Part shown: in pieces, positions 11,583 to 22,068 of the stretch | Position numbering within the stretch: the stretch's first letter is position 1 | How the letters are laid out: every line of letters starts with the position of its first letter | NCBI GenBank assembly: GCA_021399435.1 | Contig: JAJTUP010000049.1 | Coordinates: forward strand, 62,001-126,000 | Origin: Diaporthe sp. PMI_573 | Lineage: Eukaryota; Ascomycota; Sordariomycetes; Diaporthales; Diaporthaceae | Direction: 5' to 3' | Length of the DNA stretch: 64,000 bases | Position numbers and translations under genes: made by a program | The notes under the pieces: generated by a model | Databases searched by the model: none | Told to the model about the DNA's origin: nothing | Seen by the model: only the letters and a program-made list of their open reading frames with translations

Positions 11583-12013
11583 GGCGTCTCCAGAATATAC
11601 CACATCAATTATTCGAACCGGGGTCAATTAATTGTTAAATTATGTGGACTGAGGAATACATATGTGAAGTCATCGCCGTGAATCAATTATACGTAGACCA
11701 AGCCATCTGCAGTGCCGGGTCTTATCAGCTGGTCCACTATGGAGGCATAGGAAACCGGCACCGGCGCATCACGACGGGAAACCCAACGGGCCGGTATTGA
11801 ACTGCGCCGTTAGCTACATCCAACCCCGCTTCGACTACCAAGTGATGATAGAGTAGTGCTTCTATCTCTGCATATGCATCGGAAGACGAGGTAACATTTA
11901 CTTTCTTTGCCGGTTCCAAAAAACCAGGGGTAACTGCTTCCCATCTTGGCTTTGTTGAGAGCACTTCAGTCTTTTTGCCGTGTGTTACACTTGCTCATAC
12001 TTATTAAAGCAAC
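11583..12013. promoter_or_regulatory. Shared divergent promoter of the carbamoylase and hydantoinase genes
   Basis: The 431-bp region lies between two start codons facing outward and should hold both promoters. It contains two GATA-type hexamers (11722-11727 on the minus strand, 11846-11851 on the plus strand), as expected for genes under AreA-type nitrogen control. It also contains several CGG/CCG triplets (for example 11792-11794 and 11807-11809), possible binding sites of a Zn2Cys6 activator. These are motif matches only. Confidence 0.55.
11722..11727 (-). promoter_or_regulatory. GATA-factor site (TGATAA)
   Basis: TGATAA on the minus strand, within CTGATAAG, matches the HGATAR consensus of fungal nitrogen regulators of the AreA/Nit2 family. 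It sits 140 bp upstream of the carbamoylase ATG. Confidence 0.35.
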
Positions 12014-13753
12014 ATGCTAGACACCATCATAAAAAATGGGCACATTGTGAGTCTAGTTTGAGTCTCTTGCACCAGAGCTTTAATCCTGCTAATTCAGAGC
12101 CAGGTCACTGCCACTGAAGTCCTTCCTCTGGGAATCGATATTGGCATCAAAGATGGCAAAATATTGTTGTTGGGCTGGGGTCTGGATGCCGGTCCTGACA
12201 CCATCATCGTCGACGCCGAGGGTGCATACATCACTCCAGGGTGAGTCCCTGAATTTGTCACACCCATTCGGCTGATAGCTATGTCTAACCATTCTTCAAG
12301 AGGTGTCGACTCCCACGTCCACATAGAACAAGACAACTCCCCTACTGGCGACACCTGGGAGACTGGGTCACGCTCGGCTCTTGCGGGAGGCAACACCACT
12401 GTCATTGCATTTGCCTCGCAAAAGCGCAATGAAGACAGCATCTACCCAGCTTTGGAAGCCTATCACAAGAAGGCGACAGGAAACTCCTATTGTGACTATG
12501 GCTTCCACGTTATCTTGACAAACCCTACTGAGAAGGTGCTGGAAGACGAACTACCACAGCTCGTTCAGAAGGAAGGGATATCCAGCGTCAAGCTGTACAT
12601 GACCTACGAACCAATGAAGCTCGGCGACGCAGACCTATTCAACGTGATGATGCGGGCGCGCAGCCTGGGCATCACCACCATGATCCACGCCGAGAACAGC
12701 GACATGATAGCCGCCATCACCGCGCGGCTCGCAAAGGCGGGCAACACAGGCACGTTCTTCCACTCCGTAGCCAGGCCGCAGATAGCCGAGACGGAGGCGA
12801 CGTACCGCGCCATCAGCCTCGCAGAGGTGACAGACACGCCTATATTGCTGGTGCACATGTCCGCCCCGAGGGCTGTTCAGCATGTCGCCGATGCACAGAG
12901 CCGCCTCCTCCCGATACACGCCGAGACGTGCCCGCACTATTTGTATCTCGTTAGTGAGAGGCTGCGATCTGGGCCGAAGGACGTCGAAGGCTCAAAGAAT
13001 ATCTGTGCGCCACCTTTGCGACATGATGCTGGCGACCTGGAGGAGATCTGGAGGAGTGTTGCCAACGGGACGTTCACCACCATTAGTTCAGACCATGCGC
13101 CTGCTACTTTTGATCACCCGAACGGCAAAAAGGGCAAGGCGATGGATACAGCTTCTGTGGATGAGCACGGCTGCGTCCACTCTGACTTCCGGTTTGTGCC
13201 CAATGGGTTGCCAGGCATCGAGACGAGGTTGCCTTTGATTTTCAACAGGACTTTCGACCCAACTGCCGGATATCGCTTCCACGATGACAAGATTCGCATA
13301 TCACTGCCTCGATTTGTGGAGCTGACGTCGACAAATCCTGCGAAGCTGTACGGCCTAGGACATCGCAAAGGCAGTCTGCTGCCGGGTTTCGATGCAGACC
13401 TGGTGATATGGTATCCTGAGGGATGCCCAGTTGCTGAATCGTCGACGACAGCTTCAGGGATTGTGCAAGATAATGCCGAGCAGACCGAGGAGACCAAAAA
13501 TGTCTTTAAAATTAGCAATGGTATGCTTCATCACAGGATCGACTATACACCGTTTGAAGGCATCGAGGTCCGTAATTGGCCTCGTTGGGTCTTCCTTAGA
13601 GGCAAGCTTGCGTGGGACAGAGACGGCAAAGGCGTTTTGGGGTCGAAGTCAGATGGCCTTTTCTTGAAAAGAGCAAAGTCAAGCATCTTGACGGGCCAAA
13701 TGGGAAGACGTGCGACGGGCATGATGGACGGAGAGCGCGACTGCTGGGCATAG
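12014..13753 (+). CDS. Dihydropyrimidinase / hydantoinase (cyclic amidohydrolase)
   Basis: Predicted 542-residue zinc amidohydrolase that opens the ring of hydantoins or dihydropyrimidines to the N-carbamoyl amino acid. Exons 12014-12046, 12098-12240 and 12301-13753; the first encodes only 11 residues. All six metal-centre positions are present: His64 and His66 (DSHVH), Lys156 to be carbamylated (SSVKLYM), His188 (MIHAEN), His244 (LVHMS) and Asp323 (SSDHAP). The usual C-terminal block (TSTNPAKLYGL, then GSLLPGFDADLVIW) follows. Fungi use such enzymes in pyrimidine or hydantoin catabolism. The divergent D-carbamoylase next door favours hydantoin-type substrates, though dihydrouracil cannot be excluded. 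Confidence 0.9.
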
Positions 13754-14460
13754 AGATAGCCAGAGCTTTATATCCGGATATGCAGACAGCAGAGCTCGTC
13801 GTTCTCGTGCTTTGCATGTTTTTGTGAAGGATTTGTGCTTCATGCATAATTATGCGGCGCTTCTTCATAGGCAGACACGCAGCACAAGATACATAGAAAT
13901 ATCATAAACATAACGGCACGAAGGTCCGGTATTTGTCCCGGCGCCGGGCGCTTGAATGCCTACCCATCACTCGGGGAAAGGTGCCGTGTTAGTTAAATTG
14001 AAAGTGCTGGGATCGGTCGTTTGTTCCCCTGCAAATGTGCCTGCAGAAGCGCTAAATCCAGACCGCTAACAACCAAAGGCGGAGACTCTCTGAAATTAAG
14101 GCCCTCGGAACCCCATCTTCGCACCGCTGTCATTGTATCAGACTGCGATATGACAGATGAACCACCACTTGTTGCGCTGTGAGATGCTTGTCAAATCGAA
14201 TGACAGTCCTATTAATTATGACAGACTGGGCTGGCCAGCGTCCTCTCGGCAATTGAGTTCGCGTGGACCCAGAAGCCCGGGCCCGAATTCCTGGAACGGG
14301 AAACAATTAGGGGAGCTTCGAAAGTACAAAGTGTTTATGATTGCTGACAGCCTCCATCCTTCTTGATGTAGACCTACAAGGTTTACTTTGATCTTGTACA
14401 TTCGTTCTTTACTTGTCATTCTTTTGCCTTTTAATCCATCTTTGGATTCTTACATTCACT
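13754..14460. other. Spacer upstream of the alginate-lyase-like gene
   Basis: This is a 707-bp non-coding stretch. It contains the hydantoinase 3' region and the promoter of the next gene, with a CT-rich leader just before 14461. No other gene is supported. Confidence 0.5.
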
Positions 14461-15882
14461 ATGGTTAACTTTCAGAGGTCTTTCCTCACCTATTCACTGG
14501 TCCTCGGATATGCATCCGATGCCCTTGCATTCGTTCATCCAGGCCTGCTGGTCACAACATTCGACCTCGACCGAGCCAAGGCCAAGGTCGAGGCAAAGCT
14601 TGACCCCTGGCTCAGCAGCTGGGACAAGCTGACCAGCTCAGAATACGCCCAAGCCGAGTACACCAACAACGCCGTCGAGACCATCTACCGCGGCTCCGAC
14701 GGTGAGCATGACGCGAACAATGAGCTCCTATGGCACGACGCCGCAGCCGCCTTCATGCTCGCCCTGCGCTGGAAGATCAGCGGCAACGACTCCTACGCGG
14801 ACGCCGCGGCCGCTATCCTGACCGCCTGGGGCGAGAAGCTGACGACCATCGGCGGCGACATGGACGCATACCTCTGCTCCGGCTTCCAGGGCCACGAGCT
14901 GGCCAACGCCGGGGAGCTCCTCCGGGACTACCAGCCCTTCAAGGACGACGGCTTCGAAACCTTCACGAACATGCTCAACACCGTTTTCCTGCCCATGAAC
15001 CTGGCGTTCCTCAACCACGAGCTCCCGGCCGAGCACATATGGACGCACTTCCACGCGAATTGGGAGCTTGGGAACATGGCCTCCGCCATGGCGATTGCTG
15101 TACTGACCGAGAACACGACCGCCTGGGACTTTGTCGTAGACTATTTCAAGAACGGAGGTGGCAACGGCTGCATCAACCTCGCTGTCTCGAACCTGGTGGA
15201 GGAGCCTGGTACTGGGGTCATTCTGGGACAGGGCCAGGAGTCTGGTCGTGACCAGGGACACTCGGCGCTCGACCAGCAGATGTTGGGTGTTATTGGGCAG
15301 CAGGCTTGGAACCAGGGAGAAGACTTGTTTGCCTACAACAACAGCCGTATTCTCCAAGGGTAAGCGTGCTCCTGCATCTCTTTAAGGGATCTCAAGCTGA
15401 CTGTATTTGTTAGAGCCGAGTATTTTGCCCGCTACAACTTGGGTTATGACGTCCCCTTTGTCAACTACACCAACTCCATCGTCTTCTTCGATCGGGTCAG
15501 CAACGCCTCGCGTGGCGCAACCCGTCCCACGTGGGAGCTTCTGCACAACCATTATGTCCAGATCAAGGGCATGGACGCACCATGGACCACCAAGTACCTC
15601 AACTACACTCTGGATGGATATGGTGGCTTCGAGCCTGGGGCTGGAACCTATGGAGAGGGGTCTGGGCATTATGATGGCCTCGGATGGGGCTCGCTGTTGT
15701 ACCACATGGATGAGTCCGATGTCGAGGCAGTTGTGAAGCAGACGGACACCATCTCAGCCAACGCAGCAGCTGTGGTGTCTTCATCTATCCCAACGTTCTC
15801 CGCGTCTGCTACCGTCACTTCGAGTGTGGAGGCGAAGCCAACGAAGGCGCACAAATGTCGCAGACGTCACAGGGCGATTTGA
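14461..15882 (+). CDS. Secreted alginate-lyase-domain protein
   Basis: Predicted 455-residue protein from exons 14461-15359 and 15414-15882 (54-nt intron, phase 2). The first 25 residues after the ATG at 14461 (FQRSFLTYSLVLGYASDALA) look like a signal peptide, so it is probably secreted. The body matches the helical alginate-lyase domain of fungal proteins: aromatic helices with HANWELGNM near the centre, a GRDQGHSALDQQ motif later and an AEYFARYNLGYDVPF segment after the intron. It probably degrades or binds acidic polysaccharides, but such fungal members have poorly known substrates. The C-terminus is Ser/Thr-rich and ends in a basic cluster (KAHKCRRRHRAI). It lies downstream of the hydantoinase in the same direction; no functional link is evident. 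Confidence 0.8.
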
Positions 15883-18591
15883 ACTGTGGTTTCTTTGGGC
15901 AGCTTCGGTGCCCAGGTAGCTGAACTGCAGCTTGACCTTCCGGGATCAATGCTTGCATAACTTTCCATTCTCAGAACAAATTAGTAGATCAATATTAACA
16001 GGTTGATATTCGTTTCGATTCATGTAACAATATCAATTCCCTTTGAAACTCCACGGCTTCAAGATGGACATGCCGATAATCGCTCTTCGTCATGTTCCGT
16101 GAACCACCAAGACACGACCCAGAAGGGCCCGGCGGGTGTCCTATCTGCCATTCACAGGTTCAAATCCTACTTTGAATTAATTGGCAATTCGAACAGCGCG
16201 CGAATTGCGCATCGGTTTGAAAGAAGTGCCTGTTGAAAAACAGGTTCGCAGGAAAGACTGCTGAGGTTTGCGACAGCCAAGACTCTAGGATCAGCCGCTG
16301 CATGTCATCTGCATCTCATCCTTCCGAATCCAGACACCGTGGGTGGCAGTGATTGTCATCCGTACGTCATCAGCCTATCAGTTGCATGAGCTGCGAAAAC
16401 TTAGGAATCCTCCAGGTCGCACAGGTTGTGTTCTGAAAGATAAGAGCAAGAAACCCTCAACCTTGGAAACTCTATAATATTTTGCCATGACCACTCTTTT
16501 TGATTTTATCTCTATTAGAGCTTCAAGCGTTTACGTGCAGTCTCCCTTGCAAGCACCATCTCGTGATAAGCGAGTGCCTCTAGCCTCTGATAACGACTAC
16601 ATACCGCATCCTGCCCAGTAAGCTCGTCTTGTGACCTATGTGCCTACAGTCCATCCGCTCAACGAATAGATTTGGGCCTTTGCTGATGGCAAAATTTCCA
16701 AGCACCAACAGCGACCCAAAGGTTCCCTTCAGCTATCTTAATCCCAAGAAATCATCGCGCTTGCCTGACTGGTAGTAATGTCCGGGCTAGGACATTCCTT
16801 CAAAGGCGTGGTCGACGGATTCTTCGGAATCTGCGACGTTTTCCTAGAGAAGCTCGGGGGCGGTTACTACAGGGTCAAGCCTGGTGACGATCTTGGTCGG
16901 AACCATGGCACCAGCACACATGATAGCCATCGATACAGGAGGTGATCGTAACATTTCCCGTCGTTTTTTCATCCAAGCAGGTCGTCGTGTAGTTCAAGGC
17001 TTGCGATATACGGGGTGCTGGGAGTGAGGAAGGATGCAATCGGACATTCCTGACAAATTTTTCGACGATTACAGAACATGTTCTCATTTGGTACGAGAAG
17101 CCAAAGGTGCAAACTCTCGACGAAAAGCGGCTCTGATCACGGGTTGGTTTCAAGGATGTAATTATTTCATGTTGGGTAAAGGCAGAGCCATGACTGAATT
17201 GACAAATGTATTGTTACGATCTCAGCACCTTGCCACATAATGCCGGGAAACATTCCCAACCGTGCACTTCCTTTCTACCGCGGCTCCATCGTCAAAAGCC
17301 ATTCTTTTCACCCAACCCTGGAACAAGAGGCGAGGAGAAAGAAACCGAATGATTCTGCAGAGTCAAGCCGCGCACTGTTTGTCCAAGGTGGTATGAAGTA
17401 CCGTTACTGCAGCTTCCCAACTTGTACCAGCACTTCCAAGGCATCCTACTTTCAGCTGTTCCCAGAACCTCTGCCCTTTATCCTGACGTCCAGGCTCGCG
17501 ATCTTCTCTTCCAACCTCTTCTTCCTGCTCTTGTCTGGCAGACTGTTCGAGACTCTTTCGGTAATTGTTGGTGGAGCTGATAGATATGATGCCAGAGCTT
17601 GAGAAGGCCCAAAGTCACCATTACTATGTAAATCTCTTGTTAAACAAACGTCTCCGTGGCTTTAGTTGTCGGATTTGGTAACACCTACGGCACGTCCCCG
17701 CTGACCTGACCGGAAGTCTGAGAATTCATGATTGCTGGACAGTCTGGGAAATTCTTCGGTTCACAATTTTGCAACTTGCAAAGGTTTGGCGATTCGTTCT
17801 TTGGTCTTGAGCTTATAGTCGTCTTCTAAATACATTCAACGCTCACTTTGACCAGCGGCTCACTATATACACCTCCTCGCGGCTTGTGCGTAAGCCTTCG
17901 CTTCGCCATCTCATGGTGCTGGGCACAACTGGCCTCAAACCCGTCTGCAATCTAACTGCTTGGCCGCAGAATGGACAGTTGGTCGTGTATAACGACGAAG
18001 GAGAGCACCATGGTGCTTTAAAAGTGGGTGATACCTTGACGCCTCCTATTCGCTCGGTTACTTAGCTGCAGCTGCAGCTCGGGGTTCGAAATGCTCCTGA
18101 GCACAACTGTGCTTTGGCTCCATCCGAACACAGCCCGTCAGCACTCCTGAAAACCCTGGCGCTTGCAAAGAAAGAGCCGAAATGTACCTGCATAGCTTGT
18201 CTCTGTTCTAATGGGACTTGTGCTTTTGTTTTCTACACTTGCAGAGGCAGCTGTTTACTCATCTTGCGCACTGTGTTCTCGAAAGGCATGTCTTGCAAGC
18301 CACGTGCTTAGGTGGAACACTTTCTGCCGTGGTTTTGCGCCACGATTTCCAGCTGCTGCCCTGCGGGGAAAGAAACCTTCCGTGGACGGAGGTTCAGACG
18401 TCGTCTATGTCGATGCACAAATTCGGCAGAGCAGAGTTGCAGACTTGTACACAAGCAATAGGCTTCAGCGTTGTTGAGATTTGGGCACTCTGGCTAAACA
18501 AGCTGGGACCTAAAAGTTCACGGCGACGCCATTCCAGCCGCCGCCCTGTCCACGCCAATTTCTGGCGACGCAATTGGGAGGCTCGAGGATC
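15883..18591. other. Long gene-poor spacer (2.7 kb)
   Basis: Only short, overlapping open frames are seen, none with a recognisable domain or good start and splice context. TATA-like sequence occurs near 16471-16485. No tRNA-like cloverleaf was found. Part of it must be the promoter and leader of the downstream C2H2 gene. Confidence 0.5.
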
Positions 18592-20811
18592 ATGGAACGC
18601 TCGGCGATCTTTGAAAGTGAGGGAATCCTGGTCGGCACCGACGAACCGGACGAACCGCCAGGAACAATTTGTGAGGTGTGCCACTGGAGGCCGGATATGT
18701 GGGCCGAGAGGCCTCGGAAAGCTTTGAGAGAAGCGCTGCAGGAGCACTTCACACACAATCACCAGAGCCAGCACAGCCGCTATGAGGTTTACAACCAGTC
18801 GTTTGAGGATAGGCCTGACAATGTCAAGCCTCTTGTCCATGGGAAGCACTCTGATGTGTTCGATTCGCTATATCCAGTCGAAACTTCATTGCTCAACCTG
18901 GACAACAAGGCTCCGCAGTCCGAGTTCGTTCTCAACACAACAGAGCAAACTCCACGAAAGGTTGAAGGTCTCAGTGGTCTCCCGAATACACCCGCTTTTC
19001 AACCGTTTACTGGGACTGTACCTGGGGCTTTGCCGGAACAGTCAACGAAAGTATTCTCATCTCAGGGATTGTCGCCTAGCTCTATATTCTATTGGCAGCA
19101 CGGCACTACACAGGGAAGTGATGACTCCGGCTACTCAAGCGTAGGGCATAGGGACAACATCACCAAGTCCACACAGGAATGTATTCACTCAAGACATTGG
19201 CAGCGTGGGTATTACGAAAAAAGCTTTTACGGGGTACCAGGTGGATTTAGTTTAGGCGCAGACGAGACTCGTACATCGAGAGCGAGCTCTGTTGAAACGA
19301 GTGAGTACTATGGCCTATGCGTTGGAATGAAAGGGCCGCGTTAACGGACAACCACAGGCTGCCAGGATGGCCAAACAGATGTAGCTCTGAGATCTACTGA
19401 ACCTGGGTTTCGCCAGACTGGTTCTGCAAGTGAGAGAGTCGCAGTCAGCTCTCCTTCATGTCAAGCTATTTCACTACTGACGAACGAAGCTTCGAACGAC
19501 GGACTTTCAAGCCGCCAAACTGAAACCTCAACACCTGAATCCAGTTGTTTCTGGCTATCTGAATATGAGGAACATGAGGAAATAAGACTGGAAGAACCAC
19601 ATCCTTTTATGCATTTCAGGGCTTCGGCGGTTGCGATAGTGTTCGAATCGTTCCTTTCGTGGAAAGACGGCTTTTCAGGCCAGGATGTCCCGTGCGATGG
19701 TGCGAGCAAAGTCAACGGCGAGCAGAATAAAGATAAGGGCAAGGGCGAAGGTAAGGGCAAGGATTCGGCAACAGGGAAAAGAAAATGGGCGGACCGATCG
19801 GAAACCAGCAAGGGAATCACTGATGACAGTGAGCCCTCGTCGACTCAGACCACCTCTAGCAAACGCAGACGAACCTCTGAGCGGAAGTTAACGTTTGCCT
19901 GCCCATACACCAAGAAGGATCCTATGTCATACAGAGACTGCTACAGGTACACACTGAGCAGAATTCGTGACGTGAAGCAGCATCTCGGACGATGTCACCG
20001 CAATCGGATATACTGCTCCCGGTGCATGGGCACATTTCGAACGGAAGTGGAACGAGATGAACATAATCGAGAGGCTTCCTGTCCACTGCGACCAATCAGA
20101 TTTGACGGGATCACAGAGTCACAAAGAGAGCAGCTTGGCAAGAAGTCGGCATCGAGTACCTCCGAAGAGGCTCAGTGGTTCGTTGTATTTGACATACTGT
20201 TCCCGGGACATGATCCGCGCCCTCAGTCACCATACATCGATAGGGAGCTACTGCAAGATATCACACTCTATCAAGACTTCTTGACGAGTAACGGACCGCG
20301 CATCCTGTCGGATGTTCTCACTCAGCGGGGTGCTATAACTTGGAACCTTCCTAATGAGGAGCGGGACCTCGCAGCCTTTCAGCAGACTGTCTTCGAGGAA
20401 GGACTGCGTGTGATATTTGACCGGTGGGTCGCGCGAAGACCCAGCAGCAGGGAAGACCCGAATATATCTTCAAATACAGGAGTCGCCGGTGAAATTACTC
20501 CGCCGTCGTCATCCACTTCGGGTGAGAGGGCTGACACAGATTCAAACCAGGCTCCCGGAGAGCCACCTCCCGGAATCACCTCCACCGTTCCTGGACGAGA
20601 GCCGACCAACACACTTGCTAGCAGCGAGGGTGTTCAAGAGACTTCGTCAGACCAGAATCTCTTCACAGAAAACCTGAATGAGTTTCTCAACTTTGGGCAG
20701 GAAGGCCTTGATTTCCATCCAGAAATACCTTATGAGGGTCCGGACGAAGAGCTGATGGGATTGATGCTGGGCTCCCAGGCGAGCTCATCATTTCAGCCGG
20801 CGCCGGGCTAA
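18592..20811 (+). CDS. Fungal C2H2-type zinc-finger domain protein, putative regulator
   Basis: Predicted 720-residue protein from exons 18592-19300 and 19358-20811. The 57-nt intron is phase 1 and joins an open frame on both sides. The N-terminal half is Ser/Thr/Gln-rich and disordered-looking, followed by a Lys/Gly-rich basic stretch and a nuclear-localisation-like SSKRRRTSERK. Then comes the block FACPYTKKDP..YRDC, IRDVKQHLGRCHRN, YCSRCMGTFRTE and DEHNREASC, a spacing of Cys and His typical of an expanded Pezizomycotina family of C2H2-like proteins. A helical segment (DITLYQDFL, then WDLPN-like EERDLAAFQ) and a Pro/Ser-rich acidic tail follow. Members are usually called transcription regulators without direct proof. 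Its position between the hydantoinase and the racemase makes it a candidate local regulator, which is only inference. Confidence 0.75.
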
Positions 20812-21270
20812 AGTTTGGAGTTTTAGACGGAAGATCCGTAGGAGTATATACTGAAAGTATGGAGAAACGGAGGTTGATTTCGGAGATAGCAAATGAATAG
20901 GATTATAGAGGCTTACACCAGGCTCTGTGTAAACAAAGTGATCATGTGATCTCAATCGTATGTAAGCAATGCCATTCATAATTCACTCGACAACGTTGTC
21001 ATGTTATGCTCTAATCGGCTGTTGCTTGCCTGCTTTTGCTCTCTCGGGAGGCGAATCGAACGTCGCTACCGGCCTCGGCGTTGCTCCCAGACGCGTTGCC
21101 GACGGGCAAAGGGGAAGCCAACCACCCTCCTTGTCTGATAACACGGCACATGTGGGCCGGCATCTCTCCCCGGATGTAAGCTCCAACCTCACCGTTCGTG
21201 AAGCCAAAAGAACAAGGGTGCACAACAGGATACTCACACAGCCGTCAAGTTTGCAGACAAAAAGTTCAAG
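20812..21270. promoter_or_regulatory. Promoter region of the racemase gene
   Basis: This is a 459-bp non-coding stretch before the racemase ATG. It contains a GATA-type hexamer at 21136-21141 and another possible one (AGATAG) at 20884-20889. The region also includes the 3' end of the C2H2 gene. Confidence 0.45.
21136..21141 (+). promoter_or_regulatory. GATA-factor site (TGATAA)
   Basis: TGATAA lies 130 bp upstream of the racemase ATG and matches HGATAR. It is the same hexamer as in the carbamoylase/hydantoinase promoter. Confidence 0.3.
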
Positions 21271-22068
21271 ATGTTATTGTCGGTGACAGGGTCCTCCACG
21301 CAGCCCATCTCGATCCTCCTCATCAATCCAAACTCAACACCCTCCATGACCGAAGCCTGCCTCCGAAGCATCGCCAGCACGCTCCCGCCCCACGTGACAG
21401 TGCATGGGTTTACAGCACCCCGGACATCACCAACCGCCGTAGAGGGCCGCGCTGACGCCGTCCTCTCCGCAGCAGACTGCTTCCGGGCCCTGCACCCCAT
21501 CATCACAGACTCGTCCCAGCCGCACTTCGATGCCTTCCTAGTGGCGTGTTTCTCCGCACACCCTTTGGTCCCGATGCTCCGGGAGGAGTTCACGCAGCCC
21601 AGCATCGGGATAATGGAGGCGTCCCTGTACGCGAGCAGGATGTGCGGGGAGAGGCTAAGCGTAATCACTACGGGGCAGAGATCGAAGATCCTGCACGAGG
21701 ACTCTATTAATACCACCTACGGCCTGGGCAAGTTCTCCGTCGGGTGCGAGGCAGCGGACATTGCCGTGCTGGAGTTAGACTCGAGGCCCAAGGAGGAGGT
21801 CTACGCGGGCCTGGCCAGCGCGGCAAAGAGGCTGGTCGAGAGGGGGGCAGACTGTATCTGTCTGGGCTGTGCAGGGATGACGGAGATGAGGGATGTGTGC
21901 CAGAAGGCCGTCGGTATGGAGGACAGGGAGGTCATGGTTGTCGACGGCGTGGCTGTAGGAGTGCATTTCCTGGCCGGACTAGTAAGCGAAGGATTGGGTA
22001 CCGCCAAGGGCGGCTTGTATCGCAGCTCTGCGGCCGGGCGGGAGAGGCGAGGGCAGAGTTGGATTTAG
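21271..22068 (+). CDS. Hydantoin / Asp-Glu racemase family protein (DCG1-like)
   Basis: Intronless, 265 residues. It belongs to the Asp/Glu/hydantoin racemase superfamily, which includes bacterial hydantoin racemases and yeast Dcg1 of the allantoin cluster. The N-terminal ILLINPNSTPSMTE block is diagnostic. The two acid/base cysteines are visible: Cys93 in VACFSAHP and Cys200 in CLGCAGM. The predicted role is interconversion of D- and L-5-substituted hydantoins, which would let a D-specific hydantoinase/carbamoylase pair consume both forms. The ATG at 21271 gives the normal family length. It is separated from the other two hydantoin genes by the alginate-lyase-like and C2H2 genes. The alternative is a Dcg1-like protein of unknown substrate in allantoin metabolism. 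Confidence 0.88.
   Translation: MLLSVTGSSTQPISILLINPNSTPSMTEACLRSIASTLPPHVTVHGFTAPRTSPTAVEGRADAVLSAADCFRALHPIITDSSQPHFDAFLVACFSAHPLVPMLREEFTQPSIGIMEASLYASRMCGERLSVITTGQRSKILHEDSINTTYGLGKFSVGCEAADIAVLELDSRPKEEVYAGLASAAKRLVERGADCICLGCAGMTEMRDVCQKAVGMEDREVMVVDGVAVGVHFLAGLVSEGLGTAKGGLYRSSAAGRERRGQSWI

Noticed and set aside
14461..15882. Alginate-lyase-like gene as part of the hydantoin pathway
   Set aside because: It has a signal peptide and a polysaccharide-lyase fold with no chemical link to hydantoins; probably a bystander.
16150..16175. GGTTCAAATCC, like a tRNA B box
   Set aside because: No matching A box, acceptor stem or anticodon arm at the right distance.
18218..18727. A 169-codon plus-strand frame overlapping the C2H2 gene start
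   Set aside because: Its C-terminal half is a shifted reading of the C2H2 gene and its first half lacks a domain.
21045..21065. Minus-strand GTTCGATTC, like a tRNA B box
   Set aside because: No acceptor stem or A box could be found.
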